Source: an uncultured Pelagibacteraceae bacterium
Lineage (GTDB): Bacteria > Pseudomonadota > Alphaproteobacteria > Pelagibacterales > Pelagibacteraceae
Reading direction: 5' to 3'
Assembly: GCA_902535255.1 (NCBI GenBank)
Contig: CACASQ010000002.1
Location: 1 to 64,000 of the forward strand
Length of the DNA stretch: 64,000 nucleotides
The translations under genes were made by a program, and so were the position numbers. Shown in pieces: positions 1 to 9,836 of this stretch (its first letter is position 1; every line of letters begins with the position of its first letter). The notes beneath the pieces are model-generated. The model saw nothing but the letters and a program-made list of their open reading frames with translations. It made no database searches and was not told the DNA's origin.

Positions 1-719
1 CAGCTCACGGGCATAGCGAAAAGGTTTTAAATACTTTATCAAAACTTAAAAAATTTAATAAGACAGTTCCAATCTGCGTAGGCAATATTGCAACGGGTGA
101 GGCAGCAAAGAAGTTATACAATTCAGGGGCAGATATAATTAAAGTTGGAATAGGCCCTGGTTCGATTTGTACAACGAGAATGGTTGCAGGTATAGGAGTT
201 CCACAAATTTCTGCAATAATGGATGTAAAAAGATCACTTAAAAATAAAAACATAAAAATAATTTCTGATGGGGGTATAAAATTTTCAGGTGATATCGCTA
301 AAGCTTTAGCAGCAGGTGCAGACGCGATTATGATGGGATCGATTTTTGCCGGCACCAATGAAAGTCCAGGAAAAAAATTTAAAATAAAAGATAAATTTTA
401 CAAACAATACAGAGGGATGGGTTCTATAGGGGCAATGTCTTCAGGTTCAGCAAACAGATATTTTCAAAAAAACTTTAAAGATAAATCCAAATTTGTACCG
501 GAAGGGGTTGAGGGGAGAGTAGAGTTTAAAGGCAATGTTTCAAAAATTATTTTTCAGCTTAAAGGTGGATTACGTTCATCAATGGGATATATTGGCGCTA
601 AAAATTTAGGTCAAATTTCAAAAAATGCCAAATTTATTAAAATTACTAAAGCTGGATTCTATGAAAGCATGGTGCATAGTGTTGAAATGACACAAAAAAC
701 AATTAACTATAAATTATGA
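1..719 (+). CDS. guaB: IMP dehydrogenase, C-terminal part (5' end outside window)
   Basis: Oxidises IMP to XMP with NAD+, the committed step of GMP synthesis. The open frame runs in from the window edge, so roughly the first half of the protein, including any CBS domains, is not visible. The catalytic loop GPGSICTTR is present, with its nucleophilic cysteine codon near base 168. It is followed by the phosphate-binding segment ISDGGIKFSGD and the flap region with YRGMGS and the EGVEGRV motif. The stop overlaps the next start as ATGA. GuaA lies one gene downstream, so XMP production and amination are encoded together. Confidence 0.96.
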   Translation, partial: AHGHSEKVLNTLSKLKKFNKTVPICVGNIATGEAAKKLYNSGADIIKVGIGPGSICTTRMVAGIGVPQISAIMDVKRSLKNKNIKIISDGGIKFSGDIAKALAAGADAIMMGSIFAGTNESPGKKFKIKDKFYKQYRGMGSIGAMSSGSANRYFQKNFKDKSKFVPEGVEGRVEFKGNVSKIIFQLKGGLRSSMGYIGAKNLGQISKNAKFIKITKAGFYESMVHSVEMTQKTINYKL

Positions 720-1138
720 AATCCCTTTTTTTAAAAATCTTAATAATTTTGATTATTTTACAAAATAATCTTCTAGCAAATACTCAGTTTTTTCAGCAAG
801 GAGTAAACTTCTTTAAAGATAAAAAATTTAATGAAGCGAAATTTAAATTTGAACAAGATATTGTTTTAAATCCAAAAAGTGAGATGTCGTACCTGTACCT
901 TTCAAAAATTTTTCAAAACCTAGACAACAAGGACTTACAAGAGCAAAATCTTAATACAGTTATTTTACTTAACCCAAAAAATGAAGAGGCAATATATGAT
1001 CTGGCAAAACTCAAATTATCGGTTTCAGATTACAAAAAAAGTAGAGAATTGAATAAAAAACTTAAAGATTTATGTGTAAAGCTTTGTAGCAAAAGTCAGA
1101 AATTAAAAGTTGAAATTGAAAATTTATCCAAAAAATAA
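716..1138 (+). CDS. small exported TPR-like protein
   Basis: This 140-residue protein has an N-terminal hydrophobic stretch (about residues 4-21) that looks like a signal peptide or anchor. It is followed by a helical repeat region with TPR spacing: FFQQGVNFFKDKKFNEAKFK, then SYLYLSKIF and EAIYDLAKLKL. It overlaps guaB by 4 nt, and its stop directly abuts the guaA ATG, so it should be co-translated within the gua operon. In many alphaproteobacteria an RsmB-type rRNA methyltransferase gene sits here instead. The function is unknown; a periplasmic or membrane-bound scaffold is the most that can be inferred. Confidence 0.75.
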   Translation: MKSLFLKILIILIILQNNLLANTQFFQQGVNFFKDKKFNEAKFKFEQDIVLNPKSEMSYLYLSKIFQNLDNKDLQEQNLNTVILLNPKNEEAIYDLAKLKLSVSDYKKSRELNKKLKDLCVKLCSKSQKLKVEIENLSKK

Positions 1139-2698
1139 ATGCAATTTCATAGACATAATGAAAAAATATTAATAATCGATTTTGGTTCTCAAGTGACAAA
1201 ATTAATTGCGAGGCGAGTAAGAGATTTAGGCGTCTACTCAGAAATTATAACCCCTAGGCAGGCTTCAAAAATGAATAATTTTAACTCTATTAAAGGAATT
1301 ATTCTTTCAGGAGGCCCTTCTACAGTGACCAAGAAAAAATTTGAGACTGTTCCAAAATTTTTTTTTCATAAAAAAATTCCAATTCTTGGCATTTGTTATG
1401 GATTGCAATTAATAGCTAAAATATTCAAAGGAAAAATTAAATCATCAAAAAAAAGAAGAGAATTCGGTAGAGCTTTTATTTTGAAAAAAAATAATTCAAT
1501 TTTAACAAAAAAATTTTTTAAGCCTAAAAGTTCAGTTTGGATGAGTCACGAAGATGCAGTTGTTAAACTTCCAAAAAATTTTAAATCTATTGCTTCTACT
1601 AAAGACTCAAAATTAACTATCATTGAAAATGCAAAAGATAAAATTTACGGTGTTCAGTTCCATCCTGAAGTTACACATACAGATAATGGACTACAAATTT
1701 TTAAAAATTTTCTTTTTTTAATTTGCAAAGTAAAAAAAGGATGGAATATAAAATCGCAAAGGGAGAGATTAATTCAAGAAATTAAGAATGAAGTTAAAAA
1801 CGAAAAAGTAATCTGTGCTCTTTCTGGAGGAGTTGATAGTAGTGTTGCTGCTTTGTTAATTAATAAAGCAATAAAAAAAAAACTAACCTGCATAATGGTT
1901 GATACAGGTTTGATGAGAAAAAATGAGTTTAAAGTTATTTATAAAATCTTTAAAGATAAGTACAAATTAAACGTGAAATTAATTAATGCATCTAGACAAT
2001 TTTTTCAAAAATTAAAAAATATTTCAAATCCTGAAAAGAAAAGAAAAATAATAGGCAATTTATTTATCAAAATATTTGAAAAAGAGGCAAAAAAAATCAA
2101 GAATGTAAAATTTCTAGCTCAAGGAACTTTATACCCAGATATTATTGAAAGCAGATCATCAACTGGAAGTAAAACTTCTAAAATTAAATCGCACCATAAT
2201 GTGGGAGGTCTTCCAAAAAAAATGAGATTGAAATTGATAGAACCTTTAAAGGAATTTTTTAAAGATGAAGTCAGGATTTTAGGAAGATCATTAGGTTTAG
2301 ATAACAGAATAGCGTTGAGGCATCCTTTTCCAGGACCAGGTCTTGGTATAAGGATAATTGGAAATATAACCAAAGAAAAAGTCAGAATATTACAAGAATC
2401 TGATGGTATCTTTATAAATGAATTAATAAAAAATAAACTCTACTATAAAATTTGGCAAGCTTACGCTGCCCTGCTGCCAGTTAAAACAGTTGGAGTCATG
2501 GGTGACTCTAGGACATATGAATATACTTGTCTGTTAAGAGCAGTAACTTCTGAAGACGGTATGACCGCGGACTATTTTAATTTTAACGGAGATTTTTTAG
2601 ATAAAATCTCTTACAAAATAATTAATAATGTAAAAGGAGTTAACAGAGTTGTTTACGATATTACTTCTAAACCACCTAGTACGATTGAGCTAGAATGA
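1139..2698 (+). CDS. guaA: GMP synthase (glutamine-hydrolysing)
   Basis: Converts XMP to GMP using ATP and glutamine. The 519 residues match the usual length. The class I glutamine amidotransferase domain comes first, with nucleophile Cys86 in GICYG and the His175/Glu177 pair in FHPEV. The ATP-pyrophosphatase domain follows, with its PP-loop SGGVDS at 229-234. The C-terminal dimerisation domain carries the conserved HPFPGPGLG and ends in KPPSTIELE. The ATG abuts the stop of the upstream TPR gene. No unusual residue was seen. Confidence 0.98.
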   Translation: MQFHRHNEKILIIDFGSQVTKLIARRVRDLGVYSEIITPRQASKMNNFNSIKGIILSGGPSTVTKKKFETVPKFFFHKKIPILGICYGLQLIAKIFKGKIKSSKKRREFGRAFILKKNNSILTKKFFKPKSSVWMSHEDAVVKLPKNFKSIASTKDSKLTIIENAKDKIYGVQFHPEVTHTDNGLQIFKNFLFLICKVKKGWNIKSQRERLIQEIKNEVKNEKVICALSGGVDSSVAALLINKAIKKKLTCIMVDTGLMRKNEFKVIYKIFKDKYKLNVKLINASRQFFQKLKNISNPEKKRKIIGNLFIKIFEKEAKKIKNVKFLAQGTLYPDIIESRSSTGSKTSKIKSHHNVGGLPKKMRLKLIEPLKEFFKDEVRILGRSLGLDNRIALRHPFPGPGLGIRIIGNITKEKVRILQESDGIFINELIKNKLYYKIWQAYAALLPVKTVGVMGDSRTYEYTCLLRAVTSEDGMTADYFNFNGDFLDKISYKIINNVKGVNRVVYDITSKPPSTIELE

Positions 2699-2710
2699 TA
2701 TATTGATAAA

Positions 2711-3505
2711 ATGAACATTAAAATTAAAAATATTATTAAAAAAAAAAATAAATCTAAGATTGTAAGTCTGACAGCATATTCAAAAAATATAGCAAAAATT
2801 TTAGATAAGTATTGTGATATTGTATTAGTAGGAGACTCTATGGCAAATGTCTTATACGGTTCTAACAATACGCACGAGATAACAGTCAAAAATATTATTC
2901 AGCATACATTAAGTGTAAAAAAAGGGATTAAAAAATCTCTATTAGTTGTTGATATGCCAAAAGGATCTTACTTTAATAAGATTATTGCAAAAAAAAATGC
3001 AAAATTTATTATGAAAGCTACAGGTTGCGATGCAGTTAAAATAGAAAGTAATAAAAAAAATAGTAATATTGTAAGCACTCTGGTCAAAGCAAATATACCA
3101 GTAATGGGACATATCGGATATACTCCTCAATTCAAAAAAAAATTTAAAGTTGAAGGCCAATCCAAATTAAAAACTCTTAGCTTACTTAAAGAGGCAGTTG
3201 CGATACAAAGAGCAGGCGCTTTTTCAATAGTTTTAGAATGTCTAGCTCCTAAAGCAGCAAAATTAATTACTGAAAAATTACAAATACCTACGATTGGTAT
3301 CGCTTCATCATCTTATTGCGATGGTCAAATTCTTGTTACTGATGATATGTTGGGATTAAGTGGTTTTTATCCAAAATTCGTAAAAAAATATGCTAATTTA
3401 AATAGAATAATTGAAAAAGCCGTAAAAAAATATACTAGGGAAGTTAAAATAAAAAAATTTCCAGCTAAGAAAAACTTTTTACATGGAGCAAAATTTAGAA
3501 GATAA
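2711..3505 (+). CDS. panB: 3-methyl-2-oxobutanoate hydroxymethyltransferase
   Basis: Transfers a hydroxymethyl group from methylene-tetrahydrofolate to 2-oxoisovalerate, giving ketopantoate for pantothenate and CoA. The 264 residues have the family size. Visible motifs are SLTAYS near the N-terminus, the metal-binding VGDSMANVLYG, VVDMPKGSY, MGHIGYTPQ and the active-site region VLECLAPKAAKLI. It starts 12 nt after guaA. Its 3' end overlaps the next gene by 23 nt. PanC is not in this window, so whether the pantothenate pathway is complete cannot be judged here. Confidence 0.95.
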   Translation: MNIKIKNIIKKKNKSKIVSLTAYSKNIAKILDKYCDIVLVGDSMANVLYGSNNTHEITVKNIIQHTLSVKKGIKKSLLVVDMPKGSYFNKIIAKKNAKFIMKATGCDAVKIESNKKNSNIVSTLVKANIPVMGHIGYTPQFKKKFKVEGQSKLKTLSLLKEAVAIQRAGAFSIVLECLAPKAAKLITEKLQIPTIGIASSSYCDGQILVTDDMLGLSGFYPKFVKKYANLNRIIEKAVKKYTREVKIKKFPAKKNFLHGAKFRR

Positions 3506-4004
3506 AGTTGAGTTTAGAGAAAAGGTAAAATACTTTTTTAATAAAAATAAAAAAAAAATAATTTTATTTTTAATTATAGTATTTTCATTTTTATGCGCAT
3601 TATTTTTCATAGATTATAATAAAAAAAAAGCAAATAATCTTATATCCGAAAAATATATTAAGGCAGGTTTGTTATTAGCTTCAGATCAAAAAGAAGAATC
3701 AAAAGAGATATTTAAGGAAATTATATTTAGTAAAAATAAATTTTATTCAGTATTAGCTCTCAATACAATAATTGAAAAAGATTTAGAAAAAAACCAGACA
3801 AAAGTCATTGAATACTTTGATATTGTAGAAAATATTAATAAATCTAAAGAGCAGAATGATTTAATTTTATTCAAAAAAGCTTTATACCTACTTAAAATCT
3901 CAAAAGAAAATGAGGCAAAAAAAATTTTAGAAATGCTCTTAAATTCTAATACTGGATTTGAGATATTAATAAGAGATTTACTTGAAAATAAAAAAACTAA
4001 ATGA
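3483..4004 (+). CDS. YfgM-like membrane-anchored TPR protein
   Basis: This 173-residue protein has a lysine-rich cytoplasmic N-terminus, one transmembrane helix (about residues 27-46) and a helical periplasmic domain. That is the arrangement of the YfgM family, known as a companion of the SecYEG translocon and periplasmic chaperones. It overlaps panB by 23 nt, and a 4-nt overlap joins it to the BamB-like gene. YfgM-BamB adjacency is widespread in proteobacteria. The usual next gene, the GTPase der, is absent. The family call rests on topology and neighbourhood more than on residue motifs. Confidence 0.7.
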   Translation: MEQNLEDKVEFREKVKYFFNKNKKKIILFLIIVFSFLCALFFIDYNKKKANNLISEKYIKAGLLLASDQKEESKEIFKEIIFSKNKFYSVLALNTIIEKDLEKNQTKVIEYFDIVENINKSKEQNDLILFKKALYLLKISKENEAKKILEMLLNSNTGFEILIRDLLENKKTK

Positions 4005-5326
4005 AATTGTTTTATATTTTGATATTTTCAATTTTATTACAATCTTGTTCATTTGATAATAAATCTGGTATTTGGAAAAATGAAAATGAAGTTTTGGTCA
4101 AGAAAAAAGATCCATTAAGTAATTTTGAGTCTTTGAGTTCTGCCAAAGACCAATTCAATAAGGTCATACCCTTTGATGGAACTTCAAAAATTAAAACTTC
4201 TAATGTGGTTTTAAGCTTAGAGTGGAGTGATATATTTTATAATCGAATAAATAATTATGAAAACTTTAAATATAACAGTCTTAATAAATTACTTTTTAAA
4301 AGTAAAAAACTTAGCCGTTTCGATATAAGTAATAATATTTTATACGAAGAAAACAATATAATTTTCAATGATTCTAAAGGAAATTTAATTATATATTCAA
4401 TTGATGAAAAAAAAATTATCTCTAAATACAATTTTTACAAAAAAAAATATAAGAAATTAAATAAAAAAATAAATTTCATTGTAGAAAATAATATCATCTA
4501 TGTTGCTGATAATTTAGGATATTTATATTCGTACGATTACAGTATAAAAAAGATTTTATGGGCAAAAAAGTATAAGATACCCTTTCGATCTAATTTAAAA
4601 ATTTATGATAAACAATTAGCTTTGGCTGATCAGGCTAATACTTTATATCTCTTTAATAAAAAAAATGGGGAAATCTTAAAAAAATTTCCTTCTGAGGAAA
4701 CTACAGTAAAAAATCAATTTATAAACAATTTAGCTCTGAATAATAAAAACTTATTTTTTTTAAATACATATGGAACTTTATATTCATTTAACATCAATCG
4801 TTCTAATATAAACTGGTTTCTAAATTTAAACCAATCCTCAGATTTAACACCGAGTAGCTCATTTGAGAGCACTCGAATAATAAATTATGATAAAAAATTA
4901 ATAATAACCTCTAATAATTTTCTTTACATCATAGATGAGGATAATGGTTCAATTATTTACAAAATAAATTTAACTTCATCAATTAGTCCTGTAGTAAATA
5001 AAAATCACTTATTTATTGTATCTAAAAATGATCTATTAATAGTTTTAGATATAGAAAAAGGTAAAATTAAATACTCTTACGATATAAACCAAAAAATAGC
5101 AGATTTTTATGAAACAAAAAAACGTAATGCATTTTTTAGAAATTTGTTCTTAATGAATGATAAAATATTTATTTTTTTGAATAATTCATTTGTTTTAAAT
5201 TTTGATATAATTGGTAACTTAGATAATATCAAAAAACTTCCTACTAAAATTAATAGTAACCCCATAATAATTAACGGTTCAATTATATATTTGGATAAAA
5301 AAAATAGATTATCTATTGTAAATTAA
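4001..5326 (+). CDS. bamB: BamB-like PQQ-repeat outer-membrane lipoprotein
   Basis: The 441-residue protein begins with a lipoprotein signal peptide ending in lipobox LQSC, so Cys16 would be lipidated. The rest shows repeated beta-propeller blades of the form LYSYDYSIKKILWAKKY, LYLFNKKNGEIL, LYSFNINRSNINW and LYIIDEDNGSIIY, as in BamB of the outer-membrane beta-barrel assembly machine. It is longer than the E. coli protein (about 390 residues) and very rich in asparagine and lysine. The last four bases, TTAA, are also the stop of convergent purF. BamB is the best call; a more general PQQ-repeat lipoprotein cannot be excluded. Confidence 0.82.
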   Translation: MKLFYILIFSILLQSCSFDNKSGIWKNENEVLVKKKDPLSNFESLSSAKDQFNKVIPFDGTSKIKTSNVVLSLEWSDIFYNRINNYENFKYNSLNKLLFKSKKLSRFDISNNILYEENNIIFNDSKGNLIIYSIDEKKIISKYNFYKKKYKKLNKKINFIVENNIIYVADNLGYLYSYDYSIKKILWAKKYKIPFRSNLKIYDKQLALADQANTLYLFNKKNGEILKKFPSEETTVKNQFINNLALNNKNLFFLNTYGTLYSFNINRSNINWFLNLNQSSDLTPSSSFESTRIINYDKKLIITSNNFLYIIDEDNGSIIYKINLTSSISPVVNKNHLFIVSKNDLLIVLDIEKGKIKYSYDINQKIADFYETKKRNAFFRNLFLMNDKIFIFLNNSFVLNFDIIGNLDNIKKLPTKINSNPIIINGSIIYLDKKNRLSIVN

Positions 5327-6774
5327 TTATTAGATTTACCACTGAGTAGAGACAGCTGTTTCACTTTTAAACCATGTAAGTTATCAGATGGTTTTATTGG
5401 GTAATCTCCGGTAAAATAGTGATCACTAAATTGAGGATAGATTGAATTTCTTTTTTCATTTATTAAAGCATTGTAAAGTCCATCTAAACTTAAAAATTTT
5501 AATGTTTTTGCTTTCAAATAATTACACATATCTTCAGAACTTTTTCTATGAGCCAATAATTCCTCTTTTGTTGGCATGTCAACACCATAAAAATCTGGAA
5601 ATTTAATTTCTGGGCAAGCTATTCTTACATGAACTTCTTTAGCTCCGTTTTCATAAAGCATTTTCACAATTTTATTACAGGTTGTGCCTCTTACCAAAGA
5701 GTCATCAATAAGAATTATAGATTTATTTTTTACAATAGTCTTAGTCGAACTTAATTTAAGCTTTACTCCTAAGCTTCTTATATTTTGCGTGGGCTCAATA
5801 AAAGTTCTGCCAACGTAATGATTCCTTATAAGACCTAATTCAAATTTCTTTTTCGATTGTTCTGCATATCCAATAGCAGCTGGAACCCCAGAGTCTGGGA
5901 CAGGGACTACCAAATCTGCTTTTAAGTCAGTTTCCCTGGCAAGCTCTTGACCTAAATTTTTCCTGTACTCATAAGCACATTTTCCTCCAATGAGACTATC
6001 TGGTCTTGCAAAATAAATATATTCGAAAACACAAGGTCGTTCTTTTTGCTTAGGAAAAGGTTTAACGGATTTCATCTCTTTGTTCTCAATAATAATAATC
6101 TCTCCATTTTCAACCTCCCTAATAAATTTTGCCCCAACGATATCTAAAGCACATGTCTCAGAAGCAAAAATATAAGAATCTTTTAGTTTTCCCACAACTA
6201 ATGGTCTTATTCCGTAAGGATCTCTTGCGCCCACTAATTTTTTATTTGTCATTAATACTAATGAATACCCACCTTGTATTTGAAATAAAGCGTCAATTAA
6301 TTTATCTATAAATTTTTCCCTCTTTGATCTTGCTATTAATTGTACTATTGTTTCAGTATCGCTAGTTGTCCTAAAGATTGCACCATCTTTAACAAGTGTA
6401 TTTCTTAACAAAAGAGCATTTGTCAAATTTCCATTATGAGCAATGCTAAGGCCTCCCATATGTAAGTCGGCAAAAAATGGCTGAATGTTTCTTAAAGAAG
6501 TCTCTCCAGTCGTTGAATATCTATTATGGCCAATGGCAAATTTCCCGGGTAGTTTTTTTATTACTTCAGGATTAGTAAAATGATCACCAACTAACCCTTG
6601 TCTTTTTTCAGAGTGGTAATTTTTTCCATCAAAAGAAACAATTCCACAGCCCTCTTGACCTCTATGCTGAAGGGCATGTAAACCTAATGCCACAACTGCT
6701 GAGGAGTCTTCATGATTAGATATTCCAAATACTCCACACTCTTCTCTTAGTTTATCGTTATTAAATATTTTCAA
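5323..6774 (-). CDS. purF: amidophosphoribosyltransferase
   Basis: Catalyses the first committed step of purine synthesis, from PRPP and glutamine to phosphoribosylamine. The N-terminal nucleophile hydrolase domain has the catalytic cysteine in REECGVFG, followed by HRGQEGCGI and IGHNRYSTTG. The PRPP loop is ILIDDSLVRGTT. No ATG is available. A GTG at 6804 would give a 22-residue leader before the cysteine, while the TTG at 6774 gives 12, close to the short propeptide known in this family, so I chose the TTG. Both starts overlap cvpA. The cysteine-rich C-terminal motif that binds an Fe-S cluster in Bacillus PurF is replaced by DHYFTGDYP, so no cluster is expected. Confidence 0.95.
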   Translation of the reverse strand: MKIFNNDKLREECGVFGISNHEDSSAVVALGLHALQHRGQEGCGIVSFDGKNYHSEKRQGLVGDHFTNPEVIKKLPGKFAIGHNRYSTTGETSLRNIQPFFADLHMGGLSIAHNGNLTNALLLRNTLVKDGAIFRTTSDTETIVQLIARSKREKFIDKLIDALFQIQGGYSLVLMTNKKLVGARDPYGIRPLVVGKLKDSYIFASETCALDIVGAKFIREVENGEIIIIENKEMKSVKPFPKQKERPCVFEYIYFARPDSLIGGKCAYEYRKNLGQELARETDLKADLVVPVPDSGVPAAIGYAEQSKKKFELGLIRNHYVGRTFIEPTQNIRSLGVKLKLSSTKTIVKNKSIILIDDSLVRGTTCNKIVKMLYENGAKEVHVRIACPEIKFPDFYGVDMPTKEELLAHRKSSEDMCNYLKAKTLKFLSLDGLYNALINEKRNSIYPQFSDHYFTGDYPIKPSDNLHGLKVKQLSLLSGKSNN

Positions 6775-7306
6775 TTTTTTCTTTCGTATCAATGAAATCT
6801 TCACTAGATGGAAATTCTTCGATCAATATTTCACTTCCTTTTTTTATAAAATTAAAAGAGACTGCTTTCTCAACTGATATACCCCAATTCTGATATGGAT
6901 AAAACCAATTTGATATAGAAAATAAACATACACACACCACATAACCTTTAAAAAAACCGAATAATAAGCCAAAAGTTTTATCTATCGATCCAACACCAGT
7001 CCACGTAACCGCTCTACTGAGCGCTTTACCAATTATAATTGTTAAAAAAAGAGTCATGACAAAAATTACTATTCCTATTCCGACATTATTAATAAAGTCA
7101 GATTCAATGTAGTCTCTTACATAGGGTTGTAATTTTGGAACAAGAATTATCGTTACTACTGTAGAGAGAACCCATTTCATAAAAGAAATTAAGCTAAGAG
7201 AAAATCCTTTCAAAAAACATTGAATAACACAATAAAAAAAAATTATTATTACAATAGAGTCAAAAATACTTACTGAACTAATAATCGAGTCAAAAAAATT
7301 TAACAT
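6761..7306 (-). CDS. cvpA: CvpA family membrane protein
   Basis: This 181-residue protein has four predicted membrane segments, roughly at residues 10-30, 38-57, 75-95 and 112-130, in the CvpA pattern. The family is named for colicin V production but its general role is poorly defined. It sits directly upstream of purF and overlaps it, the neighbourhood typical of cvpA in proteobacteria. The gene starts 2 nt after the transporter gene, so transporter, cvpA and purF are probably one transcript. Confidence 0.9.
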   Translation of the reverse strand: MLNFFDSIISSVSIFDSIVIIIFFYCVIQCFLKGFSLSLISFMKWVLSTVVTIILVPKLQPYVRDYIESDFINNVGIGIVIFVMTLFLTIIIGKALSRAVTWTGVGSIDKTFGLLFGFFKGYVVCVCLFSISNWFYPYQNWGISVEKAVSFNFIKKGSEILIEEFPSSEDFIDTKEKIENI

Positions 7307-7308
7307 TT

Positions 7309-9783
7309 CTAAGTTTTTTTGATTTTATTATCAAAGGGTCTATAGATTAATAATAATTTGGGTAATAAAGTTAGCACTGAAATCATAGCCAGCAACATTG
7401 CGATTCCAGTAAATACACCAAAATAAATTGTAGGAATAAAATTAGATAATACCAAAATTGAAAATCCAAATACAATTGTTATCGAGGTATTTAAAATTGC
7501 AATTCCTACTGTGCTGTGACATTTGTCTAATGTCTTATTATAATCATTTAATTTTTGAAACTCTTCTTTAAATCTAAAAATGTAATGAATACTATTATCA
7601 ACCGCGATTCCAATTGTGATTGCTGCAATAGTTATAGTCATCATATCTAAAGGAATTTCCATAAGGCCAATTATTCCTAATATAAAAAAGGCTGCTAGAA
7701 AATTAGGCACAACCCCAATAAATGACAATGTTAAATTTCTAAATAATATGAAAAACATAAAAAATATTCCTAACATCACTATACCTAATGTTAATATTTG
7801 GGATTTGAATAAACTTTGCAATAAATTATTGAATAAAATTAAAACACCAGTTAACTTATATTCGTCTCTTTTAAAACCTAGTTTTGTATTAAGCTCGGTA
7901 TTGATTTTTTTTATTAATTCATCTCTTCTTAAATTTTCTAAAGAGTCTTTAATTCTTACTGATATTCTAGCTTCATCTTCATCTACAGAAATATAAGGTG
8001 AAATAATTTCACTTTTAATTTCTTCTGGTATTTTGCTATATAAAACAGCTATTTCTAAGCTTTGGAGTTCTTTATTATTTAGATCCTCGGCCACTCTTAA
8101 AATAGATCCAAAAGATAAAACTTTTCCTATTTGAGGCAAAGAGTCCAAGTAATCGTGCACTTTAATGATTTTATCCATTTTATCTCTTGTGAACCAATAT
8201 TTAGATTTATCTTCATCACTCTCACCTCCTTCTTCCCATTCAGAAAATTCGTCATCCTCTTTATTTTCTCTCTTTTTTACTGGAAATTTTAGAATTACAT
8301 TCAAAGGTGTTGTGCCACCCAAATCCTCATCTATCTTTTTCATCCCTTTATAAATTTCAGTTTCCTTATCGAAATAATTAATAAAGCTATTTTCAACCTC
8401 TAATTTGGACATTCCAAAAATGCTCAAAGCTATAATTAGAAAAGTTGTGCCAAAAATTAAATAACCACTTTTTTTTGCGATTGAACCTAGGGCAGTTGTT
8501 ACGAAGGATTTTTCTGTATCCCTTACTTTGATTTCATTTTCAGATGAAAAACTACTTAATAAAGAAGGTAAAAGTAAAAAAGTAATAAATATAGAAACAA
8601 TTAATCCAAGTGTCATCATCCATCCGAAATCAATTATTGGTTTTATTCCACTAAAAATAAGAGATAAAAAAGCACAAATTGTTGTTAATACGGTATAAAG
8701 TATTGGGAGCATCATTTTTTTACTTGCAATTAAAACTGTTTCTTTATTTGAAATTTCTAAATTCTCTTTTTTCAATTGCAAGAATCTTACTGTTAAATGA
8801 ATATTCATTGCCATATTAAGAATTAACATCAAAGCAATAAAATTTGATGAGATTACTGTTACCTTCCAGCCTATCAAACCAAGCAGACCAATCATAATTA
8901 TAACTGATGTGATACAACCAAGCAAAGGCATTACCACCCATTTAAAATTTCTAAAAATAAACCAGAGAGTTAAAATTATGAAAATAAATACTCCAATACC
9001 AAAAACGATAATATCACTTTTAATGAAACTCATCATATCGTCAGCTATCATAGGAATTCCACCCAAATGAATTTTAGCATTTTCACCGTATTTGTTTATT
9101 ACATCTCTAATTTCTGCGATATTTTGATGATTTCTTAAATTGTAGAGATTTTTGTAATTCTCATATTCTTTTATGAATTCTTTATAATTTTTTTCTTCTT
9201 CTTTTGTTAAACCTGTTTCTACGGATTGATTAAAATATTTATCTTTTACTTTTATGTACTCTGCTAAACGCTCATCTCTTTTCAAATAAACAACTATTCC
9301 AGAAGTTTTACCGTCTTCGCTTATCACGTAATCTCTATAAATTGGGCTATTAATTATCTCTTCAAAACCCCTTTTTCTATCTATTTCAGGATAAGCTAAG
9401 GTTTTATAATTTTTTAATCTATCCATAAGGCCCTCATCAGTGCTTTTTAATAATGGAACATCTATAATTGTAATTACACTATCGACCCAAGTTAATTTTT
9501 CTATTTTTGATTTTAATAACTGTAAATTAAGAATAGTTTCTTTTTCTATAAAGCTAGAGACAGGTGAGTAAGTTAGAACCAAAAAATCCTTTGAACCGTA
9601 CCTTTGATTAATCTCTCTCAAATATTTTAAATCTTTATCACCCTCTAATAGCAGCGCATCAGATGAGGCATCCAAATTGAAGTTTTTTGCGTGATAAAGA
9701 GAAAAAACTATGATTGATGCTATTAACAGTAGGGTTAATTTTGAAAAATCTATGACTAATTTTTTATATATATACGATAACAT
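7309..9783 (-). CDS. RND superfamily exporter (MMPL/HAE3 type)
   Basis: This 824-residue integral membrane protein has two copies of the RND unit. Each copy is one helix, a large periplasmic loop, then about five helices. The first helix is at residues 10-30, with membrane blocks near 255-420 and 655-815. Membrane-core segments such as MTITIAAITIGIAVDNSIHYIFRF carry the acidic residue typical of proton-coupled RND transporters. Length and layout fit the MMPL/HAE3 group that moves lipids or hydrophobic compounds; the substrate is unknown. It lies between dnaB and cvpA, where many alphaproteobacteria carry alr and radA. An acidic insertion (EDDEFSEWEEGGESDEDKSK) lies in the second periplasmic loop. 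Confidence 0.88.
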   Translation of the reverse strand: MLSYIYKKLVIDFSKLTLLLIASIIVFSLYHAKNFNLDASSDALLLEGDKDLKYLREINQRYGSKDFLVLTYSPVSSFIEKETILNLQLLKSKIEKLTWVDSVITIIDVPLLKSTDEGLMDRLKNYKTLAYPEIDRKRGFEEIINSPIYRDYVISEDGKTSGIVVYLKRDERLAEYIKVKDKYFNQSVETGLTKEEEKNYKEFIKEYENYKNLYNLRNHQNIAEIRDVINKYGENAKIHLGGIPMIADDMMSFIKSDIIVFGIGVFIFIILTLWFIFRNFKWVVMPLLGCITSVIIMIGLLGLIGWKVTVISSNFIALMLILNMAMNIHLTVRFLQLKKENLEISNKETVLIASKKMMLPILYTVLTTICAFLSLIFSGIKPIIDFGWMMTLGLIVSIFITFLLLPSLLSSFSSENEIKVRDTEKSFVTTALGSIAKKSGYLIFGTTFLIIALSIFGMSKLEVENSFINYFDKETEIYKGMKKIDEDLGGTTPLNVILKFPVKKRENKEDDEFSEWEEGGESDEDKSKYWFTRDKMDKIIKVHDYLDSLPQIGKVLSFGSILRVAEDLNNKELQSLEIAVLYSKIPEEIKSEIISPYISVDEDEARISVRIKDSLENLRRDELIKKINTELNTKLGFKRDEYKLTGVLILFNNLLQSLFKSQILTLGIVMLGIFFMFFILFRNLTLSFIGVVPNFLAAFFILGIIGLMEIPLDMMTITIAAITIGIAVDNSIHYIFRFKEEFQKLNDYNKTLDKCHSTVGIAILNTSITIVFGFSILVLSNFIPTIYFGVFTGIAMLLAMISVLTLLPKLLLIYRPFDNKIKKT

Positions 9784-9836
9784 CTGGATATTTCAGATAT
9801 ATCTTAATTATACTATAACTAAAGAAAAATTTAGGC

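Noticed and set aside
5323..6804. Fe-S cluster in PurF as in Bacillus
   Set aside because: The C-terminal cysteine motif is replaced by DHYFTGDYP, so the cluster ligands are absent.
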